NCBI RefSeq assembly: GCF_000184945.1
Contig: NZ_GL586311.1
Coordinates: 2,195,601-2,259,600 of the forward strand
Direction of reading: 5' to 3'
From: Segatella buccae ATCC 33574
Lineage (GTDB): Bacteria; Bacteroidota; Bacteroidia; Bacteroidales; Bacteroidaceae
Length of the DNA: 64,000 nt
The translations under genes and the position numbers were made by a program. Positions 8,305 through 15,064 of this stretch are shown piece after piece. The notes below the pieces were generated by a model. That model saw only the letters and a program-made list of their open reading frames with translations. It ran no database searches and was not told where the DNA came from. The first letter of the stretch is position 1, and every line of letters begins with the position of its first letter.

Positions 8305-8378
8305 CCATGTTTTTCATGGTATTAGATTATTAAGGTTATAAAGATTGGTTGTCGTGAGACAATCAATTTTTTTTATTA
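8305..8378 (+). ncRNA. Predicted small RNA of about 70 nt
   Basis: The predicted 5' end opens with a small hairpin (CCATG, T5, CATGG, 8305-8319). An AT-rich single-stranded stretch follows (ATTAGATTATTAAGGTTATA). The 3' end is a terminator: ATTGGTTGTC (8344-8353), loop GTGA, GACAATCAAT (8358-8367), then a long T run. There is no open frame of note. A strong promoter directly upstream and a terminator about 70 bases later make a free-standing sRNA the simplest reading. The following gene starts over 600 bases downstream, so a cis leader is unlikely. Function is unknown. Confidence 0.55.
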
Positions 8379-8476
8379 TATATCCCATCTCTTTTTTCTA
8401 TCCAAAGGTTTGGGTCAATGGGAGTTTAGTTACCTATGTCCTGAAGCTACATAATGTCAATGATTTTCCCTGTTGA

Positions 8477-8546
8477 TTTGCATTTGCGTCAAGTTTGTAT
8501 TATCTTTGCAATGGCAAAGGAAGCACAAAGATGCTTCCTTTTTTTA
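8477..8546 (+). repeat. Promoter-terminator micro-unit, copy A
   Basis: TTTG (8477-8480), 20 bases, TATCTTTG (8501-8508), then after 10 bases the hairpin GGAAGCA (8519-8525), loop CAAAGA, TGCTTCC (8532-8538) and a run of T. The predicted transcript is only about 35 nt. Copies B (18870) and C (48189, minus strand) keep the exact -33/-7 spacing and the hairpin. Confidence 0.7.
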
Positions 8547-8559
8547 GCTCCCCATCCGT

Positions 8560-8815
8560 CTAAAGAGGATTTTTGGTCAAAACAAGCTTGTGAAAGGGGC
8601 ACATTGAACCGATCATCCGGGCTCTTTGAGCTTTTAAGTGTGGCCTTTTTGCACGGTCATTTGGGCCGGATGGAAATTTTGAAAGGCCAAATGGGACAGA
8701 TATGGAGAATGGAATAGGTCGGACGGGTGGGGATGAGAAAAATTCATGTAAGGCTTTTTCGCAATTTCGATTAGTTCTGTGCTATAGGTCATGTAAAGCT
8801 ATCCTATGGAAGATT
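8560..8815. repeat. Extragenic repeat body A
   Basis: After the micro-unit, this copy shares several blocks in order with copy B at 18960-19160: GGTCAAAACAAGCTTGT, then an AAGTGTGGCC block (8636-8645), then GGGCC, then CTATAGGT with CATGTAAA. Inside copy A, GTGAAAGGGGCACATTG (8590-8606) is roughly inverted relative to AAGTGTGGCCTTTTTGCAC (8636-8654), suggesting a large imperfect stem. Confidence 0.5.
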
Positions 8816-9000
8816 CTGTATTTCCAAACCACCTGTCTGAAAGGAAGGATCGTCGGCAAATCTTCTTTGTTTGCAGGCTTTTTCCGAGAAGGACATTAAT
8901 GCACGGCAATTTTTACAAGCGAAGACGAAAAAACTCCTATAAAGTCCTTTTGTTCCGATTAAATTGATTATCTTTGCAACCGAATATAACTTTAACAATC

Positions 9001-10236
9001 ATGAATCTAAAAGTACGTTTGGCTGCGATGAACTTCCTTGAATTTGCAGTATGGGGAGCTTATCTTACTTCTATGGGAACATATTTGGTAAACATCGGTA
9101 TGGCATCACAAATTGGATGGTTTTATGCCATTCAGGGTGTCGTGTCTATATTCATGCCGGCTCTGATGGGCATAGTTGCCGACCGTTGGGTGCCTGCCCA
9201 GCGCCTGCTTGGCCTGTGCCACCTTGCTGCCGGCCTATTTATGTTTGCAAGTGCTTATTGCGGCATAAGCGGCCTCCATTCGCTTCTATTCCCCTTCTAT
9301 ACGATAAGTGTGGCCTTCTATATGCCCACTTTGGCCCTGACCAATTCCGTGGCTTACAATGCACTCACCCAAGCCGGAATGGATACCGTAAAGGATTTTC
9401 CTCCCATCCGCGTCTTTGGCACCATCGGATTTATATGCACCATGTGGATGATCGATTTGCTTGGCTTCCAGCCCAATGAGAAGCAATTTGTTGTGTCGGG
9501 TATCATGAGCATGGTTCTTTTCCTCTACACCTTTACCCTGCCTGCTTGTCCCATCAACGCAGGAGGCAGCAAGAAGAGTTTCATCGACGCTTTCGGGTTG
9601 CGGGCCTTTGCACTGTTCAAGCAAAAGAAGATGGCCATTTTCTTCATTTTCTCGATGCTTCTTGGCGTAAGCCTTCAGATAACCAACGGTTTTGCCAATC
9701 CATTTATCACTTCCTTTAAGAGCATTCCCGAGTACGCCTCCACCTTCGGGGTGCAACATGCCAATATTCTCATTTCCCTGTCGCAAATGAGCGAGACCTG
9801 CTGCATCCTGCTGATTCCATTCTTCATGAAGCGCTACGGCATCAAGAATGTCATGCTGATAGCCATGTTTGCCTGGGTGTTCCGTTTCGGACTGTTCGGT
9901 TTGGGTAACCCCGGTCCCGGAGTCTGGATGTTTGTGCTTTCCATGCTGATATATGGTGTAGCCTTTGACTTTTTCAACATTTCCGGTTCATTGTTTGTAG
10001 ACAAAACTACCGACCCGGCCATCCGCTCGAGTGCGCAAGGACTTTTCATGCTGATGACCAATGGCATCGGCGCGACGGTGGGCACCCTGTCGGCACAGGC
10101 CATTGTGAATAGCCACACGGTGGATGGCGTCACCGACTGGCAGTCGTGTTGGTTCATCTTTGCCGGCTATGCACTACTTGTAGGCGTCTCGTTCGCCTTG
10201 ATGTTCCGGCCCAGAAGAGAGGATGTTTCTGCATGA
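9001..10236 (+). CDS. nupG: Nucleoside:H+ symporter family permease (NupG-like)
   Basis: This 411-residue, almost wholly hydrophobic protein has about 12 membrane helices and the layout of the nucleoside:H+ symporter branch of the major facilitator superfamily (NupG/XapB). It begins MNLKVRLAAMNFLEFAVWGAYLTSMGTYL, typical of that branch. It imports nucleosides across the inner membrane using the proton gradient. The ATG at 9001 follows a TATCTTTG box at 8969-8976. It opens a closely packed run of genes: its stop overlaps the start of the next gene (ATGA at 10233-10236). The symbol is by family resemblance; substrate range is inferred. Confidence 0.85.
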   Translation: MNLKVRLAAMNFLEFAVWGAYLTSMGTYLVNIGMASQIGWFYAIQGVVSIFMPALMGIVADRWVPAQRLLGLCHLAAGLFMFASAYCGISGLHSLLFPFYTISVAFYMPTLALTNSVAYNALTQAGMDTVKDFPPIRVFGTIGFICTMWMIDLLGFQPNEKQFVVSGIMSMVLFLYTFTLPACPINAGGSKKSFIDAFGLRAFALFKQKKMAIFFIFSMLLGVSLQITNGFANPFITSFKSIPEYASTFGVQHANILISLSQMSETCCILLIPFFMKRYGIKNVMLIAMFAWVFRFGLFGLGNPGPGVWMFVLSMLIYGVAFDFFNISGSLFVDKTTDPAIRSSAQGLFMLMTNGIGATVGTLSAQAIVNSHTVDGVTDWQSCWFIFAGYALLVGVSFALMFRPRREDVSA

Positions 10237-10781
10237 ATAAAGTAAAAGTAAATTTTAAAAGTATTTCTGAAATTGTAGGCACCAGCGACATAGGTCTGCT
10301 GGTGCTTGTTGATGAAAAGGAAGAACGGCAGTTGGCTGTCACTTGCGACAAGCAAATGATCCATCAGCTGTCACTTCGGCTGCAGCAAGCCCCGGAGATG
10401 GAAAAATTGCTACCGGAAGTCTTGGTGCAGGTCATCGGCAAACTCTCTGATGACCCTTTCGAACTGGTCATCTCTGCCTTGAAAGGAGGCGAATATAAAG
10501 CCATGCTGATCAACACCTCTACGCTTGACATTGTGCCCATCAAGGTGGGTGATGCCATTCTCCTTTCCGTTATCTCCGACATCCCGCTTTTCGTCGAACA
10601 AGGCTTGATGCTTAGGCAAAGCATTCCATATACGGTGCAGGCTAAAGGAATGAGGATTCCGGTCAATGCACTGACTGACGAAATGCTGTCAAGTGCCCTC
10701 GCTAAAGCCGTGGAAGACGAAAACTATGAATTGGCCACCCATCTGCGCGATGAGATAAACCGACGTAAGGCCGACCAATGA
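10233..10781 (+). CDS. Bifunctional nuclease (BFN/DUF151) domain protein with UVR motif
   Basis: This 182-residue protein has an N-terminal BFN (DUF151) domain (about 5-135), with the conserved LPEVLVQVIGK and a PIKVGDAILLS core. A C-terminal UVR-type helix hairpin follows (SALAKAVEDENYELATHLRDEINRR, about 155-180), as in UvrB/UvrC interaction motifs. BFN proteins have been linked to DNase/RNase activity, but the bacterial role is poorly defined. The start at 10233 overlaps the permease stop by four bases, implying translational coupling; the frame is open from 10146. The next gene follows after 37 bases. Confidence 0.8.
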   Translation: MNKVKVNFKSISEIVGTSDIGLLVLVDEKEERQLAVTCDKQMIHQLSLRLQQAPEMEKLLPEVLVQVIGKLSDDPFELVISALKGGEYKAMLINTSTLDIVPIKVGDAILLSVISDIPLFVEQGLMLRQSIPYTVQAKGMRIPVNALTDEMLSSALAKAVEDENYELATHLRDEINRRKADQ

Positions 10782-10818
10782 CGCTTTGAAGATGTTTTAA
10801 TGAAAGGGCGATTTTGAA

Positions 10819-11553
10819 ATGAAAGAAACAAGATATTTTTATGTACCCGATGCCGCTCGGCAATCGGAATTGCCGGAAGAGGAAGCCGGTCACGCCCTAC
10901 GTGTGCTACGGCTCAAAGCCGGAGACGAGATGTTTCTCATGGATGGAGTCGGAACCTTTTTCCGGGCAGAAGTCACCGTTGCTGCCGGAAAACATTGCAT
11001 GTATGAGATAAAAGACCGTTTTCCCCAACACCCCACGTGGCGAGGCCATATCCATCTGGCCATTGCACCGACGAAAATGATGGAACGCATGGAGTGGATG
11101 GTTGAGAAAGCAACGGAAGTGGGCTTTGACGAAATCTCCTTCTTGGGATGTAAGTTCTCAGAACGTAAGGTGTTGCGGGCCGATCGAGTGGAAAAGATTG
11201 TTGTCTCAGCCATGAAGCAGAGTCGCAAGGCATGGAAACCTGTTGTCAACACGATGTGTTCCTTTGGCGAATTTATGGCCGTTGAGCATCCCGGTAGGAA
11301 ATACATCTGTCATTGCTATGAGGAGTTTCCAAAGAAGGATTTCTTTAGTGAAATTCAGGAAACTATTGACTATGAGGATAATGAAGATATCCTTGTACTT
11401 GTTGGGCCGGAAGGTGACTTCTCGGTAGACGAGGTGCAGCTGGCTTTAGAGAAAGGATATGAATCGGTATCCCTCGGGAGAAGTCGTTTGCGAACGGAGA
11501 CCGCAGGGCTTTCGGCTGTAATGATGGCCAATCTGGCCCGCAGAATCCAATAA
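10819..11553 (+). CDS. rsmE: 16S rRNA (uracil1498-N3)-methyltransferase
   Basis: This 244-residue SPOUT-class methylase modifies U1498 of 16S rRNA. The N-terminal PUA-like domain (about 1-70) contains HALRVLRLKAGDEM. The C-terminal knotted domain has APTKMMERMEWMVEKATEVG, SERK with AMKQSRKAW, LVGPEGDFS for SAM binding, and SLGRSRLRTETAGL at the knot. Length and motifs are typical of the family. It lies inside the nucleoside permease operon with short spacers on both sides. Confidence 0.95.
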   Translation: MKETRYFYVPDAARQSELPEEEAGHALRVLRLKAGDEMFLMDGVGTFFRAEVTVAAGKHCMYEIKDRFPQHPTWRGHIHLAIAPTKMMERMEWMVEKATEVGFDEISFLGCKFSERKVLRADRVEKIVVSAMKQSRKAWKPVVNTMCSFGEFMAVEHPGRKYICHCYEEFPKKDFFSEIQETIDYEDNEDILVLVGPEGDFSVDEVQLALEKGYESVSLGRSRLRTETAGLSAVMMANLARRIQ

Positions 11554-11565
11554 TGGAAATACTCA

Positions 11566-12981
11566 ATGGATATTAGTCTTATGGATATGGGTAAATTTTG
11601 TTTGCGTTATGTCAAACATCCCTTTTGGATGTTGGCTGCTTTGATAGCCACCCTCTCTTCTTGTTCGGATGGCGATAATTATGTCAATGCTATTCCCGGT
11701 GGGAGCATGGCATTGATTTCCATTGACATGCCGCAGCAGGCAAAAGGAAAGGCCGACAGCAGGCTTTTGTCGCTGAAAAACATGCTGCATGTCGATGACC
11801 TCTCGGATTGTGGATTGGATGTAAGTGCCAAGTTTTATCTTTTTGAGGCACCGGATGGCAACTTGGGGCTATGTGCCAAGGTCAAAGATTCCGGCGATTT
11901 GAAACATTGGCAGGAGAAACTTTCCGCCAAAGGTATCTGCACTTCGCTTTCCGAGCGTCGAGGCTGCCATTTCGCAGTGATGAAAAACAGCTGGCTGGTA
12001 GGATTCTCCGATGAGGCACTGCTGGTGATGGGGCCTGTCGTCGGGAGTGCCCAAGCCGAATTGCGCCAGCAGATGGTAAGATATCTTAAAGCCAAGGAAG
12101 AAGCCGGTATCAAGAGTAGCCCGATGTTTGCTTGTATTGATACCATTTCGTCTCCTATGGCCATGGTGGCACAGACACAAGCTTTTCCGGAGAAGTTTGT
12201 GGCCCCATTTATCCTCGGAGCTCCCAAAGAAGCCGATCCTTCGCAGATTGTGATTGCTGCAAAGATTGCTGTTAACGGTCAGTGTTTGGATATTGACGGG
12301 CACACTTTCTCGTTTAATAAGGCCATTGATGCCAAATTGCAGAAAAACAATCAGGTCTTCAGACCGCTTGAAGGGCACTACTCGGATTTCGTCTTTTCAG
12401 ATAAGCTGATGACGCTATTCCTCAATGTAAACGGACGGGAATTCCTTCCGATCCTGCAACAGAACAAAGCCTTCCAGGCCTTTCTTGTCGGCATCAATTC
12501 GGCTGTGGATATGGACAATATCCTTCGCTGTGTTGATGGGCATATTGTTATCCAAGTCAACAACCTGTCGGAAGGTCATGCGGATATGTGTATGGGGGCA
12601 GAGTTGGCTGACATTGGCTTTTGGAAGGATATCGACTATTGGAAAAAATCGTGTCCTAAAGGAAGCACCATCACTGCCTACGGATTCGACCAAACCAAGC
12701 CTTCATCTGTACCGGGATATGTATATACAAACGGTGATATGAAGTTTTATTTCGGTTCGTTAAACAAAAACTTCTTTTGTGGCACGGACATTGATATGGT
12801 GATGAGCCTTCGATATTATAAAGGAGTAGTGGATCAGCCTTTGGAAAAACAGCTCATCGGCAAAAGGCTTGTCATGGTGCTCAACCTTTTGTCGCTTGGT
12901 GACATGGAGGGAACATCGATAGCCTCATTCCTCAAACCGTTGTTCGGTGATGTCAATAAAGTTTTTTACAGTATCAGATAA
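11566..12981 (+). CDS. DUF4836-like lipoprotein
   Basis: This is a protein of up to 471 residues with a hydrophobic N-terminus ending in a lipobox (ALIATLSSC, Cys near residue 33), so it is probably anchored to a membrane. The start of the mature protein (NAIPGGSMALISIDMP) and the overall layout resemble the Bacteroidetes family DUF4836, whose function is unknown. ATGs at 11566, 11581 and 11587 all precede the signal peptide; the first lies 12 bases after rsmE and is reported, but 11587 would give a more typical signal length. Its stop overlaps the ATG of the ABC ATPase by one base (TAATG), so it is probably made together with the transporter pair and may be its extracytoplasmic partner. Confidence 0.7.
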   Translation: MDISLMDMGKFCLRYVKHPFWMLAALIATLSSCSDGDNYVNAIPGGSMALISIDMPQQAKGKADSRLLSLKNMLHVDDLSDCGLDVSAKFYLFEAPDGNLGLCAKVKDSGDLKHWQEKLSAKGICTSLSERRGCHFAVMKNSWLVGFSDEALLVMGPVVGSAQAELRQQMVRYLKAKEEAGIKSSPMFACIDTISSPMAMVAQTQAFPEKFVAPFILGAPKEADPSQIVIAAKIAVNGQCLDIDGHTFSFNKAIDAKLQKNNQVFRPLEGHYSDFVFSDKLMTLFLNVNGREFLPILQQNKAFQAFLVGINSAVDMDNILRCVDGHIVIQVNNLSEGHADMCMGAELADIGFWKDIDYWKKSCPKGSTITAYGFDQTKPSSVPGYVYTNGDMKFYFGSLNKNFFCGTDIDMVMSLRYYKGVVDQPLEKQLIGKRLVMVLNLLSLGDMEGTSIASFLKPLFGDVNKVFYSIR

Positions 12982-13625
12982 TGGAACAGATTCATTTGGA
13001 CAACGTGTTGCCCGAGGTTTTTGCACAGCGCGACAATTTAAGTTCGGAAGTGTGGAAGCAACAGGTGACGTTCAACAAGGGCCATCTCTACCTTGTCGAG
13101 GCCGATAGCGGCATGGGGAAAAGCACCTTTTGCAGTTATGTTATCGGCTATCGGCATGATTATACGGGGCGCATATCGTTTGACAACGATGATACACACG
13201 AATTTCGCATGACCGATTGGATACGCATACGGCGTCGACACATCAGCCATCTTTTTCAGGAACTCAGGCTTTTTCCCGAACTGACGGCGTATGAGAATGT
13301 GGAAATCAAGAATAAGCTTACCAATTTTAAAAGTAAAAAAGAGATAACAGACTGGTTTGATGCACTTGGCATAGGCGACAAACTTGATGCTAAGATCGGA
13401 CACATGTCTTTCGGGCAACAGCAGCGAGTGGCCATGATCAGAGCTCTTGTCCAGCCGTTTGACTTCATTTTGGCCGATGAACCCATCAGTCATCTTGACG
13501 ATACCAACTCAAGTGCAATGGGCGACATCATGATGTCTGAAGCCAAACGGCAGGGCGCAGGGGTGATAGTCACCAGCATAGGCAAACACATTGATCTTAA
13601 TTACGAGCAGACATTAAAGTTATGA
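12981..13625 (+). CDS. ABC transporter ATP-binding protein, LolD/MacB-like but divergent
   Basis: This 214-residue ATPase has Walker A in SGMGKST (about residue 46), a Q-loop in HISHLFQELRLFP, Walker B in FILADEPISHLD and a final switch region near VTSIGKHID. The signature motif reads MSFGQQQR rather than LSGGQ, and the Walker A has Met-Gly where Ser-Gly is usual, so it is divergent from LolD. It is coupled to the DUF4836 lipoprotein upstream (one-base overlap) and the permease downstream (ATGA overlap), so the three form a unit. The partner permease is of the FtsX/MacB type, suggesting lipoprotein release, efflux or signalling rather than bulk solute uptake. Confidence 0.8.
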   Translation: MEQIHLDNVLPEVFAQRDNLSSEVWKQQVTFNKGHLYLVEADSGMGKSTFCSYVIGYRHDYTGRISFDNDDTHEFRMTDWIRIRRRHISHLFQELRLFPELTAYENVEIKNKLTNFKSKKEITDWFDALGIGDKLDAKIGHMSFGQQQRVAMIRALVQPFDFILADEPISHLDDTNSSAMGDIMMSEAKRQGAGVIVTSIGKHIDLNYEQTLKL

Positions 13626-14830
13626 ATCTGGTTTGGAAATTATTGCGCCGACATATCAGCTTACCACAGTTTGTCGGTTTCTTCTTTGCCAATCTTTTTG
13701 GCATGTTTATCGTGCTGTTCGGTTTTCAGTTCTATCGGGATGTATTGCCCGTCTTCACCGCTGAAGACAGCTTTATGAAAGCCGACTATCTCATCATGAG
13801 CAAGAAGGTTGGCACGGGCAATACCATCAGTGGACGCTCAAATTCTTTCAGTGGCAGCGAGGTCGATGAGGTAGCCAACCAGCCTTTTGTCAAGAAAGTG
13901 GGGAAGTTTACCTCCACCGAATACAAAGTCGATGCTTCCATGGGCGTTGCCGGGACGAATGTGCTCAATTCCGAACTCTTCTTTGAAAGCGTTCCCGATG
14001 AGTTTGTAGATGTTCCCTTAAAAGATTGGAAATACCAGCCGGGAGACGGGGAAGTGCCTATCATCCTCCCACGCACCTACATCAATATGTACAACTTCGG
14101 TTTCGCTCAAAGTCACTCATTGCCCAAGATCTCCGAAGGATTAGTAGGCATGATCGATTTTCATATATTCATACAAGGTGACGGCAAGCAGCGACAATTT
14201 AAAGGCAAGGTGATCGGTTTTTCAAGCAGACTCAATTCAATACTTGTTCCACAGGCCTTTATGGATTGGAGTAATCACGAATTTGCCCCCGCCGACCACA
14301 GCGAAGCCACCCGCCTTATCGTTGAAGTAGGTAACCCGACCGATGACACAATCACTTCCTATCTTGAAAAAAAAGGCTACGAGGTAGAAAACGACAAGTT
14401 GGATGCAGAGAAAACAACCTATTTCTTGAAGATGATGGTGAGCCTTGTCATGCTTATTGGTCTTGTCATATCCATTTTAAGTTTCTATATTCTTATGCTC
14501 AGCATCTACCTGCTTGTGCAGAAGAACTCATCCAAATTGGAAAACCTGTTGTTAATAGGTTATTCGCCGTCACAGGTGGCCACCCCCTATTTGTGGCTTA
14601 CACTTTCGCTGAACGCCTGTGTCCTCGTGATGACATGGATAGCACTTTTCATGATGCGCAACTACTACATGGGATTCCTTGAGACCCTCTTCCCACAGAT
14701 TGATGAAGGAAGCATACTGCCGGCAATATGCTTGGGAAGCACCTTGTTTGCTGTCGTGACTTTGTTAAATCTGTTTGCTATCCGGCGCAAAATCATCAGC
14801 ATTTGGAAACATAAGCCTGACGGTGTATAG
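13622..14830 (+). CDS. FtsX/MacB-like ABC permease
   Basis: This 402-residue membrane protein has the MacB/FtsX topology: one helix near 20-40, a large extracytoplasmic domain (about 45-265), then three helices (about 270-300, 318-345 and 365-390). The last three form the FtsX-like domain (VSLVMLIGLVISILSFYILM, LLLIGYSPSQVATPYLWL). It starts inside the ATPase gene (ATGA at 13622-13625), so the two are translationally coupled. These transporters use ATP hydrolysis for mechanical work on the periplasmic side; the substrate here is unknown. The operon ends with a terminator at 14911. Confidence 0.8.
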   Translation: MNLVWKLLRRHISLPQFVGFFFANLFGMFIVLFGFQFYRDVLPVFTAEDSFMKADYLIMSKKVGTGNTISGRSNSFSGSEVDEVANQPFVKKVGKFTSTEYKVDASMGVAGTNVLNSELFFESVPDEFVDVPLKDWKYQPGDGEVPIILPRTYINMYNFGFAQSHSLPKISEGLVGMIDFHIFIQGDGKQRQFKGKVIGFSSRLNSILVPQAFMDWSNHEFAPADHSEATRLIVEVGNPTDDTITSYLEKKGYEVENDKLDAEKTTYFLKMMVSLVMLIGLVISILSFYILMLSIYLLVQKNSSKLENLLLIGYSPSQVATPYLWLTLSLNACVLVMTWIALFMMRNYYMGFLETLFPQIDEGSILPAICLGSTLFAVVTLLNLFAIRRKIISIWKHKPDGV

Positions 14831-14910
14831 CTATTAACAGGGAATCCCCGTCTTTATTGACCTTCCTCTCTTTATAAACAAAGAAAATGCATCCATCACT
14901 TATATATTTC

Positions 14911-14941
14911 GGAATAGCTTCTGTGGCTATTCCGTTTTTTG
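14911..14941 (+). terminator. Terminator of the nupG-to-permease operon
   Basis: GGAATAGC (14911-14918), seven-base loop, GCTATTCC (14926-14933), then GTTTTTTG. Confidence 0.8.
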
Positions 14942-14994
14942 TAATATTTCTATTTTTTTCAACCGTTCGTAACATTTAATTCAAAAAAATTAAG

Positions 14995-15002
14995 TAAATT
15001 TG
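14995..15002 (+). promoter_or_regulatory. -7 box of the TonB receptor gene
   Basis: TAAATTTG. The -33 element is weak. The leader near the predicted start carries the inverted repeat AGGGAA-TG-TTCCCT (15020-15033), which could be an operator or a small leader hairpin. Confidence 0.5.
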
Positions 15003-15064
15003 CGACATAAAGTATTAACAGGGAATGTTCCCTTGATTATTAACCAAATTTCTATTAAAAAGGT

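Larger units (their letters stand above)
8240..9000. other. Gene-free stretch with predicted sRNA and repeat element A
   Basis: This 761-base gap holds, in order, a promoter and ~70-nt RNA with its own terminator (8272-8378), a promoter-terminator micro-unit (8477-8546), extragenic repeat A (to about 8815), and the -7 box of the nucleoside permease gene (TATCTTTG, 8969-8976). Short open frames across the repeat have no protein features; one begins at the ATG inside the micro-unit and reads through the terminator hairpin. Confidence 0.6.

Noticed and set aside
8454..8717. Short open frame that begins near micro-unit A and reads MAKEAQRCFLF across the hairpin
   Set aside because: A similar reading (MAREARRCFLF) exists in copy B, but copy C has no ATG. 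The conserved feature is the hairpin, and coding through a terminator is unlikely.
8911..8930. TTTACAAGCGAAGA near 8911 matching bases in the IS4 remnant near 426
   Set aside because: Only 14 bases are shared and the flanks differ completely; no transposase homology is visible around 8911.
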